NCBI RefSeq assembly: GCF_013365535.1
Contig: NZ_CP053590.1
Span: 4,082,501-4,146,500, forward strand
Direction: 5' to 3'
Origin: Aquimarina sp. TRL1
GTDB taxonomy: Bacteria > Bacteroidota > Bacteroidia > Flavobacteriales > Flavobacteriaceae
Length of the DNA: 64,000 nucleotides
This document shows, piece by piece, positions 45,384-53,311 of the stretch. Below the pieces are notes generated by a model, which had not been told where the DNA came from, did no database searches, and saw only the letters and a program-made list of their open reading frames with translations. A program made the translations under genes and the position numbers. Each line of letters begins with the position of its first letter. The first letter of the stretch is position 1.

Positions 45384-47618
45384 TATTCCTTTGTTTGTTT
45401 TATCAATATTTTCTACGATAACGAATTCAGACCTTCTGTTTTTTTGATACTCTTCCTCAGAGCAATGCTGTCCGTCTCCACAATTATTGGTAGGCTTATT
45501 TTCTCCATATCCTCTGTAAGAAATAATACGATCTTTAGAAATTTCCGTATTGATCAAATAATTATAGATTGATTCGGCTCTTTTTTGAGAGAGAATAAGA
45601 TTATAGTCTTTGTTTCCTCTACTGTCAGAATGAGTCTCTATTTTGATAACCATATCAGGGAATCGTTTCGTCATTACGGTAACTATCCTGTCTAATTCTG
45701 TAGCAGCTTTTTCAGTAATGTCCCACTTATCAAAATCAAAATAAATCTCTTTTAAATCAATTAGTTCATTGATTGTTTTAGAGTTTTGAGCGTATTTTAC
45801 AGGTGATTTCAATGCAATGGAAGAAGTATTACTATCGTTAGTAATATCTTTTTCGTCCAAACCATCTCCTGAATTTTCGGTGATGTCAGAGGTGTTATTT
45901 GACTGATCGCTGGAGCCACCGGTGATAGCAGCATAATTCTTTTGAATATTTTTCTTAGGCAGATTCGCCAGAGATATAGCGTTAGGACAATTTAGATCTC
46001 TAATATCAATAGCTAGATTAAATTGATAATAATCAGGAAGATTACACTTATTTATATAGTTGTATCCTTTAGAATATCGTTTCGTATCATTTAAAGAGCC
46101 ATTAAACTCTGCAATAACAGGTTGATCAGTTACTGTCAGATCATCAATAGAAATTAGATTACTACAATCCGTGTTCAATCTTACTTTATAAGTGATCTCA
46201 AATGGATCACTGGTCATTTTTAGCATCTTATCAGGTACTCTGAAGGTAAGATTTTTGGAAACATCATTATAGGAAAATTTAATTCTTTTAGAAGGTAATG
46301 TAAGAGATCCTTTTACAAAAGAAACATTCTCTGGAAGAATATCTTTAATGATTGTATTCTTAGCATTGTCATTTCCATCATTATGAATCGTTAGACTATA
46401 TGTAATTTCTTGATTGGGAGATAACTCATCTGTTGGATAAATAAATTCATTACTGGCAGTGTGTCGAGATCTTTTTACCATATGGATGGCAGGTTCGTAG
46501 ATTTCTATACTAAATGCAACAGCCATAACAGAATACCCGTCATTATCAGTAAGAAGTCTAAAACCAGCTTTGGATTGATTATTACCAATAATACTGTTTT
46601 TTGAATTTTTTATATCAAAAATATCAGCATCGTATCCCAGAGTGTTTTCGCTGGCAGGGACTCTGCTTTTTATATTTTTTCCATTTTCAGTAATATTCGC
46701 ATTAAAGAAGTTATTCATAGGATTGCTTCCATCTACCAAACTCTTATATTTACCAGTCGCGTGTGAAAGAACCTGGAAACGATCTCCTTTTATTCCTTTG
46801 TCTCCTTCATAAGAAATCACACCTATACGGCTGTTAACGGCTCCTTTTGGGATTGTTTGGAAATTATCAAAAGAAAAAGAAACAGGTTTTGCTTTGGCGT
46901 CAATATTCACAAAACCATCATATATATAGAAACGCTTTCTTTGTTTTGAATTATCTTCATAAATAACAATCATAGTCCACCCACCAGCAAGACCATTTCC
47001 TAAAGCCTTGTCATTATTTTTTTCGGTAGTTGTAGCAGGAATATTAGCTACAGTATATGTCCCAATAGGGTTTTGTAAGGATAAAACCTCTTTAGTAATA
47101 TCTTTATAACAAGAATACTGTTTGAAGATAGATTTTTCATCTTGGTAATAATCATAGATGATCTGTCCGTTGGAGACCGTGCTATACGCCGTATGTCCCG
47201 GGTATTTTATTTTTATAGAAGAAATATCGTGTTCTCTGTTTTTATCAGCGTATGCAGCAGTCCAGTATAAACCAACATGTTTGATTTTAGCACATTCAGA
47301 ACTTAAAATAAGATCAGCACTACTGGAATTAAAAGTAGAGGCATCATTATCAATATCTATAAACCCCATTCGGAATTGATTGTTTAATCCTCCGTTATTG
47401 TAACTTTTATTAGGGTTAAAAACTCCAGAACCATTATCATTGGAAACCTTACCAAGAATTGTATTAGAAACAAAGGTCATATCTCCTTTTAGTGTAAATT
47501 CAGTTCTTTTTTCCAAAGGAACTTCCACCTGAGAAAAAACCTGATTACAGCACAATACGCATATAAGGGGATATATGAAGTAGGTTATCGTATTTTGGGG
47601 AATCGTAATTTTTGACAT
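45372..47618 (-). CDS. Exported protein with DUF11-like module and C-terminal OmpA domain
   Basis: A 748-residue protein. I place the start at ATG 47618, where a signal peptide begins (SKITIPQNTITYFIYPL); an ATG 81 bp upstream would only add a charged head. The N-terminal ~370 residues form an unrecognised beta-rich domain with VGLYWTAAYADK and GGWTMIVIYEDNS; this part resembles domains preceding conserved repeat (DUF11) modules. Residues about 385-500 are DUF11-like (ITYSLTIHNDGNDNAKNTIIKDILP). A Ser/Asn/Asp-rich linker leads to an OmpA domain (about 625-735, VIKIETHSDSRGN, NRRSEFVIV). It may link a surface layer to peptidoglycan. Not clearly tied to a PorP/SprF partner. Confidence 0.78.
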   Translation of the reverse strand: MSKITIPQNTITYFIYPLICVLCCNQVFSQVEVPLEKRTEFTLKGDMTFVSNTILGKVSNDNGSGVFNPNKSYNNGGLNNQFRMGFIDIDNDASTFNSSSADLILSSECAKIKHVGLYWTAAYADKNREHDISSIKIKYPGHTAYSTVSNGQIIYDYYQDEKSIFKQYSCYKDITKEVLSLQNPIGTYTVANIPATTTEKNNDKALGNGLAGGWTMIVIYEDNSKQRKRFYIYDGFVNIDAKAKPVSFSFDNFQTIPKGAVNSRIGVISYEGDKGIKGDRFQVLSHATGKYKSLVDGSNPMNNFFNANITENGKNIKSRVPASENTLGYDADIFDIKNSKNSIIGNNQSKAGFRLLTDNDGYSVMAVAFSIEIYEPAIHMVKRSRHTASNEFIYPTDELSPNQEITYSLTIHNDGNDNAKNTIIKDILPENVSFVKGSLTLPSKRIKFSYNDVSKNLTFRVPDKMLKMTSDPFEITYKVRLNTDCSNLISIDDLTVTDQPVIAEFNGSLNDTKRYSKGYNYINKCNLPDYYQFNLAIDIRDLNCPNAISLANLPKKNIQKNYAAITGGSSDQSNNTSDITENSGDGLDEKDITNDSNTSSIALKSPVKYAQNSKTINELIDLKEIYFDFDKWDITEKAATELDRIVTVMTKRFPDMVIKIETHSDSRGNKDYNLILSQKRAESIYNYLINTEISKDRIISYRGYGENKPTNNCGDGQHCSEEEYQKNRRSEFVIVENIDKTNKGISGR

Positions 47619-47699
47619 CTTTTCCTCTTTTTCCTGTTTTACATTCGCTACCCTAAGATCTACAACGTGAGCATGTGAAATTTCTACTGGGGTAAACAT

Positions 47700-48014
47700 C
47701 CTTTGTTATAAGGGAAAACCATATTCAAATTTAGACCTAAAAGAGCGATATTTATAAGAAAAAGTAAGTTTTTCGATGTACTATTGTTTTTAATCGATGA
47801 AAGGATTTAGGTGTTTAGGTGTCTTACAATCAGTTTTTTATGATTTATTTTTGATTTCTTTATCAGTTTTTTGTTAAAACAGTTATAATCTTTTATAAGA
47901 GAAAAGAAATAGCAAAAAATAATTTTTTGTCAATTAAAACTAAGAATTGTAATTCCTAATTATTAAACTTGTAGTTAATAAGAGTAAAAGAAGTAATTTT
48001 AAATATGTGGAGTG
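47700..48014. other. 315-bp intergenic DNA between divergent genes
   Basis: AT-rich spacer with no ORF worth naming. A minus-strand -7 box (CAAATTTA on the plus strand, 47726-47733) could serve the OmpA-type gene; a plus-strand TATTTTTG (47846-47853) lies 160 bp before sixA. No hairpin with a T tract and no repeat seen. Confidence 0.35.
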
Positions 48015-48500
48015 ATGAAAACCTTATATTTGATAAGACATGCAAAATCTTCTTGGGAATTTGACTTGGAGGATCACAAAAGACCATTAAACAGTAGAGG
48101 GCTTAAAGATGCTAAACGTATTGGAGAAAAGCTGGAAACTACAGTAAAAATGGTAGATAGAGTACTTTGTAGCACAGCGACGAGAGCAAAACAAACTGCA
48201 GAAATTATAACTCCTTACCTAAAAATTAAAGATGAACAAGTGCATTTTGTTCCGGAGTTATATGATTTTAATGGAGCACAAGTGATGAAAGTAATTAAGG
48301 AATGTGATAATGAGGTAACTTCATTAATTATCTTTGGACATAATCATGCATTAACCTCGCTTGTTAACCTTCTTGGAAGTCAAATGATTGATAACCTGCC
48401 AACAGCAGGGGTTGTGGGAATAGAGTTTGATGTCGACCAATGGGGAAAAATTGATGTAGGAAACACCTTACTTTCTGTTTTTCCAAAACACTTAAGATAA
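48015..48500 (+). CDS. sixA: SixA-type phosphohistidine phosphatase
   Basis: A 161-residue histidine phosphatase (phosphoglycerate mutase-like branch) with the catalytic RHA in LYLIRHAKSSWEF, the KRPLNSRGLKDAK segment and the second His in IIFGHNHALTSLV. SixA removes phosphate from His of phosphocarrier and phosphotransfer proteins in E. coli. It starts at ATG 48015 (a GTG directly precedes). Its position 19 bp before ppk1 and ppx suggests a common operon linking phosphohistidine and polyphosphate metabolism; the link is inference. Confidence 0.92.
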   Translation: MKTLYLIRHAKSSWEFDLEDHKRPLNSRGLKDAKRIGEKLETTVKMVDRVLCSTATRAKQTAEIITPYLKIKDEQVHFVPELYDFNGAQVMKVIKECDNEVTSLIIFGHNHALTSLVNLLGSQMIDNLPTAGVVGIEFDVDQWGKIDVGNTLLSVFPKHLR

Positions 48501-48519
48501 TACCTCAAATACGCAAATA

Positions 48520-50625
48520 ATGCAAGAAAATATCGAGAATCAATACATAAATAGAGAATTAAGTTGGTTGCAATTTAACGCCAGAGTACTTCAGGAAGCA
48601 GCAGATGAGAGTGTCCCTTTGATTGAACGATTACGGTTTATAGGTATCTTTTCTAATAATCTTGATGAGTTTTTTAAAGTTCGATACGCTACAATAAAAA
48701 GAATTGACCAGGCAGGAAAAGATGGTAAAAATGTATTAAAAGGAATAACAGCAAAAGAACTGTTAGATCAAATAACAAAACGAGTAATAAAACAACAGGC
48801 AGAAAGCCTTCGTACTATTGAAATAATTAAAGAAAAGCTTAAGGCGCATAATATTTATATCATTAATGAAAATGAAGTAGCTGCGGGACAAGATGGATAT
48901 ATCCGTCATTATTTTGTCAATACGGTAAGCCCCGCATTAGTAACATATATTTTGAATGATCTGGATGAATTTCCTCATCTCAAAGATAGTGTGGCTTATT
49001 TGGCAGTAAAACTTGTTCTTAAAGAAAAAATACCTAAAGAAGGGAAGATTTCTAAAATCCTTAACCAAAAAACACAGGAGAAAATATATGCACTTATAGA
49101 AATCCCTAAGAATATAGATCGCTTTGTGGTTTTTCCTGAAAAAGATGGGAAACAGTATATTATCATGCTCGATGATTTGATCCGATATTGTCTGCATATA
49201 AACTTTAGTATCTTCGATTATAGCAAAGCTACTTCTCATATGATCAAAATAACCAGAGATGCTCAATTGGATTTTGATAATGATCTTAGAAAAAGTTTTA
49301 TTCAGAAAATATCCAGTAGTGTTAAATCCCGGTTAGATGGGGAACCGGTTCGTTTTGTCTATGATAAAAATATAGATAAAGACACGTTGCAATTTCTAAT
49401 GAATAAAATGGGGATTGGGAGTACAGATAGTATCATTCCGGGAGGAAGATATCACAACCGGCGTGATTATATGAGTTTTCCGGATTTGAATAAGCAAGAA
49501 TTACTCTATAAAAAATTACCTCCGATAGAAATCCCCGGACTAAGTTTGCAAGGAAGTTTACTGGATAAAATTGCAAAAAAAGACTATTTACAATATACAC
49601 CATATCACACCTTTTTTTACACGATTAAATTCTTACGGGAGTCAGCAATTGACCCCAAGGTTAAAACAATTAAGATTACCATTTATCGATTAGCTAATAT
49701 ATCACATATAGCCAGTGCTTTGATTAATGCTGCAAAAAATGGGAAAAATGTCATTGTTCAAATAGAATTACAGGCTCGGTTTGATGAAGAAGCTAATATC
49801 AGATACGCAGAGCAAATGCAACGGGCAGGAGTAGATATTATATTTGGTATAAAAGGATTAAAAGTACATTGCAAAGTATGTATTATAGAAAGAGAAGAGA
49901 AAGGAAAATTAAAACGATATGGATTTATAAGTACAGGAAACTTTAATGAATCTACTGCTAAACTCTATACTGATTATACGTTATTTACAGCACATGAAGG
50001 TATCCTGAAGGATGTCAATAAAGTTTTCAAGTTTTTTGAAATTAATTACAAAGTAAATAGATATAAACACATTTTAGTTTCTCCCCATTACACGAGATCT
50101 TCCTTATATAAGCTGATCAATAAAGAAATCAGACACGCCAGAGAAGGAAAAAAAGCAGGGATAAAGCTCAAATTAAATAGCTTGAGTGATTATGATATGA
50201 TTGATAAGCTATACGAAGCAAGTAATGCAGGTGTAAAAATTGATATTATTGTTCGGGGAATATGTTGTTTGGTTCCAGGAGTAGAAGGTATGAGCGAGAA
50301 TATACGGGCAATTAGTGTAGTAGATAAATTTCTGGAACATTCTAGGTTGTATGTTTTTGATAATGATGAGGAAACCAAAGTATATATATCTTCTGCAGAC
50401 TGGATGACCCGGAATTTAGATCGTAGGGTAGAAATAGCATGTCCTATCTATGATGAAGATATCAAAAAAGAACTTATGGATTCTTTTTCAATATGCTGGG
50501 ATGATAATGTAAAAGCGAGAAAACTTTATGAACAGCAGGATAATGCATATATTAGAAACGATAAAGTAAAAGTAAGATCGCAGATTGCGACATATGATTA
50601 TTATTTAGAAAAATTAGGAAAATAA
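48520..50625 (+). CDS. ppk1: Polyphosphate kinase 1
   Basis: Reversibly transfers the gamma phosphate of ATP to polyphosphate. The 701-residue product contains the N-terminal domain (YINRELSWLQFNARVLQEA), the head domain (FSNNLDEFFKVRYA), and two C-terminal phospholipase D-like domains with the autophosphorylated His in LKVHCKVCIIER and the SADWMTRNLDRRVE segment. HNRRDYMSFPDL is another family signature. Full length. ppx follows after 5 bp. Confidence 0.97.
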   Translation: MQENIENQYINRELSWLQFNARVLQEAADESVPLIERLRFIGIFSNNLDEFFKVRYATIKRIDQAGKDGKNVLKGITAKELLDQITKRVIKQQAESLRTIEIIKEKLKAHNIYIINENEVAAGQDGYIRHYFVNTVSPALVTYILNDLDEFPHLKDSVAYLAVKLVLKEKIPKEGKISKILNQKTQEKIYALIEIPKNIDRFVVFPEKDGKQYIIMLDDLIRYCLHINFSIFDYSKATSHMIKITRDAQLDFDNDLRKSFIQKISSSVKSRLDGEPVRFVYDKNIDKDTLQFLMNKMGIGSTDSIIPGGRYHNRRDYMSFPDLNKQELLYKKLPPIEIPGLSLQGSLLDKIAKKDYLQYTPYHTFFYTIKFLRESAIDPKVKTIKITIYRLANISHIASALINAAKNGKNVIVQIELQARFDEEANIRYAEQMQRAGVDIIFGIKGLKVHCKVCIIEREEKGKLKRYGFISTGNFNESTAKLYTDYTLFTAHEGILKDVNKVFKFFEINYKVNRYKHILVSPHYTRSSLYKLINKEIRHAREGKKAGIKLKLNSLSDYDMIDKLYEASNAGVKIDIIVRGICCLVPGVEGMSENIRAISVVDKFLEHSRLYVFDNDEETKVYISSADWMTRNLDRRVEIACPIYDEDIKKELMDSFSICWDDNVKARKLYEQQDNAYIRNDKVKVRSQIATYDYYLEKLGK

Positions 50626-50630
50626 GTATT

Positions 50631-51536
50631 TTGTTGACTATAGAAAAATATGGAGCCATCGATATAGGTTCTAATGCCGTGAGATTATTGATTAATAGTG
50701 TCAAGGAGGAGGAAGGAAAAGAGCCTAAATTTAAAAAAATAAGTTTAGTAAGAGTCCCTATTCGTTTGGGAGCAGATGTGTTTTCTACCAAAAAAGTATC
50801 TGATGAAAATATAGACAGAATGATTGATACAATGATGGCGTATCAATTATTGATGAAAACACATAAAGTAGCAGCCTATAAAGCTTGTGCAACTTCGGCG
50901 ATGAGAGAAGCAGTTAATGGAAAAGAAGTCGTAGCAGCGATCAAAGAAAAGACAGGAATTCATATTGACATTATTGATGGCAAAGAAGAAGCGGCTATCA
51001 TAGCGATGACTGAACTAAAAGATTTAATAAGTTCAGAAGGAGCATACCTATATGTAGATGTAGGAGGAGGAAGTACCGAGTTTACAGTGTATTTTGAAGG
51101 AAAAACAGTGGCTTCCAAATCATTCAAGTTAGGAACGATTCGTCTGTTAAACAATTTGGTAAGTGAAGAGGTATGGAAGGAAGTAGCCACCTGGATAACA
51201 CAATATACAGCACCGTTTGATGAGATATCATTAATAGGATCAGGGGGAAATATCAATAATATTTTTAAGAATAGTGGAAAGAGTAATGGGAAACCACTAT
51301 CGTTTTTATACCTCAGTTCATATTATAAATTATTGAAATCAATGACCTATGAAGAACGGATAAGAACCCTGAATCTTAATCAGGATAGAGCCGATGTAAT
51401 TGTACCGGCAGCTCAAATTTATTTATCAGCAATGAAATGGAGTGGAGCAGCTCAGGTGTATGTTCCAAAAATAGGATTGTCAGATGGGATTATTCGTACA
51501 CTTCATTTTGAGAAGATGAAAAGCATTAAAAACTAA
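50631..51536 (+). CDS. ppx: Exopolyphosphatase (Ppx/GppA family)
   Basis: ASKHA-fold phosphatase that removes terminal phosphates from polyphosphate or acts on pppGpp. The 301-residue product has AIDIGSNAVRLLINSV (phosphate loop 1), KACATSAMREAVN, YVDVGGGSTEFTV (loop 2) and SGGNINNIFK. It lacks the C-terminal HD-type domain of long Ppx proteins. Starts at one of two adjacent TTG codons (50631 or 50634), 5 bp after ppk1, so synthesis and breakdown of polyphosphate are co-expressed. Confidence 0.93.
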   Translation: MLTIEKYGAIDIGSNAVRLLINSVKEEEGKEPKFKKISLVRVPIRLGADVFSTKKVSDENIDRMIDTMMAYQLLMKTHKVAAYKACATSAMREAVNGKEVVAAIKEKTGIHIDIIDGKEEAAIIAMTELKDLISSEGAYLYVDVGGGSTEFTVYFEGKTVASKSFKLGTIRLLNNLVSEEVWKEVATWITQYTAPFDEISLIGSGGNINNIFKNSGKSNGKPLSFLYLSSYYKLLKSMTYEERIRTLNLNQDRADVIVPAAQIYLSAMKWSGAAQVYVPKIGLSDGIIRTLHFEKMKSIKN

Positions 51537-51646
51537 AAAGTTACCGTTGGTCGATTTCGATTACTTTTTTTCATAGTTTAAATTATTTTCTTAACTTAAA
51601 TCATCGTTTCTTAGTAGAATCTAAACTAACCAGTAAAAATACAATT

Positions 51647-52192
51647 ATGAATAAACGAATATGTAGTATGTTTTTGTTTTTAATCTTTGGATTAATAACG
51701 ACGTATGCACAAGAGTCAAGTTATGGAATACGAATGGGGGTTAATGTTAGTTCAATAAACTCCAGTGAGCTTCCTGAAAACCTGGAAGATGGCAGAGTAG
51801 GGGTTGTAGTCGGTTTTTTAGCAGATTTCCCTTTAAAAGGTAAATTGAGCTTTCAGCCAGAATTACAATACTCATCTCAGGGTAACAAAGATGAACGTTT
51901 ACAACTTAATTATATCAATATGCCATTGCTATTGAAATATAATATTACTGAGTTTTTGAATATTCAGGCAGGACCATTAGCAGGGATAAAAATATGGGAA
52001 TGGGAAAACAATGATAACTATAAGACCTTTGATTTCTCTGCCGTTGGTGGTATTGGGGTGAATGTAACAGAAAATATTTTTGTAGACCTGCGATATATTC
52101 ATGGATTATCTGATGTATTTGATGACAAAGGAGGACTTACCTTCGAAGGAAATAATCAAGTGTTCCAAATTGCATTAGGATATAGAATGTAA
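51647..52192 (+). CDS. Outer-membrane beta-barrel protein (PorT-like domain)
   Basis: A 181-residue exported protein with signal peptide (MNKRICSMFLFLIFGLITTYAQ) and a small barrel domain: YGIRMGVNVSSINSSE, VGFLADFPLKGKLSFQPELQYSSQG, LNIQAGPLAGIKIW, NIFVDLRYIHGLSD and a final FQIALGYRM strand. This is the outer_membrane_beta-barrel/PorT family, abundant in Bacteroidota; cargo unknown. Single gene with terminator at 52217. Confidence 0.85.
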   Translation: MNKRICSMFLFLIFGLITTYAQESSYGIRMGVNVSSINSSELPENLEDGRVGVVVGFLADFPLKGKLSFQPELQYSSQGNKDERLQLNYINMPLLLKYNITEFLNIQAGPLAGIKIWEWENNDNYKTFDFSAVGGIGVNVTENIFVDLRYIHGLSDVFDDKGGLTFEGNNQVFQIALGYRM

Positions 52193-52216
52193 TTGAGAGG
52201 TATAATAAGATATAAG

Positions 52217-52250
52217 AAGCACTATTTCACTACGAAATAGTGCTTTTTTT
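52217..52250. terminator. Bidirectional terminator between the barrel gene and the Crp/Fnr gene
   Basis: AAGCACTATTTC (52217-52228) pairs perfectly with its complement at 52234-52245 around a 5-nt loop and is followed by T to 52250. Confidence 0.9.
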
Positions 52251-52902
52251 ATGCTCTAAAACAAGGCTTGTGATTCGTCAAAAAGCGCTTAGTAAGGATA
52301 ATTTGCTTTTTGCGATATTGCAACAGTGATTTTTCTTTTAATTTATTGATAATGTTGTTTGCGGTAACCCTTGAAATCCTCATATAGTTAGCAAGGTCAT
52401 CCTGATTGAAAGGAGAATTAATGATTACATTATTCGTATAAGGACACTGATAGCCGAATTTGTCTTTTAATTCTATTAATACCTGAACCAATCTTTGATA
52501 AGCAGATCGTATAATTAATACTCGTATCCTATTTTCAATTTCATTGTACTCTTCCTTTAATATATGTAATAAATCATTCTGAAGATTACTGTCTTCAGTA
52601 ACCATCTCATAGATCGTATTAATATCAAACATGTAGATGGTCGTATTATTATTAATTGATTCCGAAGTAAATGAAGAATATCGATCTCCAAACAAAGCAT
52701 TAACTCCAAATATCTGACTCTTGTTAAGAAGGACAGGGATGATTTCTTCTCCCTTTTCTGTAAGTAAACTTATTTTTACAGCTCCTTCTTTTATAAGGTA
52801 TAGTTTGTTCGAAGCTCTTTCCTTATTATTAATGATTTCATTCTCACTATAAGTGCTGGACTTATAGCTTCCTTTAGTTATAAGCACGTTAAATAATTCC
52901 AT
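52249..52902 (-). CDS. Crp/Fnr-family transcription regulator
   Basis: A 217-residue regulator: N-terminal cyclic-nucleotide-binding-like barrel (about 15-120, KLYLIKEGAVKISLLTEKGEEII) and a C-terminal winged helix (about 150-205, FNQDDLANYMRISRVTANNIINKLKEK). The Cys cluster of oxygen-sensing Fnr is not present, and the canonical cAMP-contact residues are not convincing, so the effector is unknown. It diverges from the TmpL-like operon starting at 53312 and is a good candidate for its control (inference). Confidence 0.9.
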   Translation of the reverse strand: MELFNVLITKGSYKSSTYSENEIINNKERASNKLYLIKEGAVKISLLTEKGEEIIPVLLNKSQIFGVNALFGDRYSSFTSESINNNTTIYMFDINTIYEMVTEDSNLQNDLLHILKEEYNEIENRIRVLIIRSAYQRLVQVLIELKDKFGYQCPYTNNVIINSPFNQDDLANYMRISRVTANNIINKLKEKSLLQYRKKQIILTKRFLTNHKPCFRA

Positions 52903-52928
52903 AATTTTTTGAACCCTATGTATTACAA

Positions 52929-52942
52929 TTATAGAATTATAA
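52929..52942. promoter_or_regulatory. Possible Crp/Fnr operator upstream of the regulator gene
   Basis: TTATA (52929-52933), 4 bp, TATAA (52938-52942) is an inverted repeat with the same arm length and spacing as Fnr half sites, 27 bp before the regulator's start. Sequence is AT-only, so chance is a serious alternative. Confidence 0.2.
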
Positions 52943-53050
52943 CTTTTTTTTATTGTTAATATTATTTTTTTAGAGTGTAAAAATTTAATTTTCCATAATT
53001 TTTTATGAGTTTAAATAAGGTTTTACCATAATCTTAATACTTTTTAACTT

Positions 53051-53058
53051 TATTTTTG
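53051..53058 (+). promoter_or_regulatory. Candidate -7 box of the TmpL-like operon
   Basis: TATTTTTG (53051-53058) matches TAnnTTTG. It would give a leader of about 120 nt to the small ORF at 53185 and about 250 nt to the large gene. Proper -33 element not seen. Confidence 0.35.
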
Positions 53059-53184
53059 TAGTCTGCATATGAAATATAAAATTCTTGTATTGTTAGAAAT
53101 TTTATATTAAAAAAAGTAATGTCAATCTAAGTTTGGCTTATGTAAATAAGTTTAAAACAATACTAAAAAAACTATCACGACATT

Positions 53185-53289
53185 ATGAACCACACAAACT
53201 CAAACTTAAGAACGGCTTATGACAAAGAGAAAAAACCAAATTCTCTTTTAGAAAAAACAATTGTAAACATCGTATTCAGTTTAATGTAA
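53185..53289 (+). CDS. Possible 34-residue small protein upstream of the TmpL-like gene
   Basis: ATG 53185 opens 34 codons ending TAA at 53289, 22 bp before the large gene's ATG. The peptide is polar at first (MNHTNSNLRTAYDKEKKP) and ends in a mildly amphipathic helix (NSLLEKTIVNIVFSLM). Its place in the otherwise empty 409-bp gap between the Crp/Fnr gene and the large gene, on the operon strand, is the main argument for it. It could be a leader, a small partner protein or chance. Confidence 0.4.
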   Translation: MNHTNSNLRTAYDKEKKPNSLLEKTIVNIVFSLM

Positions 53290-53311
53290 TCAGTTTTTCA
53301 ATCTATACGAT

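Noticed and set aside
53069..53110. 13-codon frame near the candidate -7 box of the TmpL-like operon
   Set aside because: Very short, hydrophobic, starts only about 10 bp after the -7 box and has no codon pattern suggesting attenuation.
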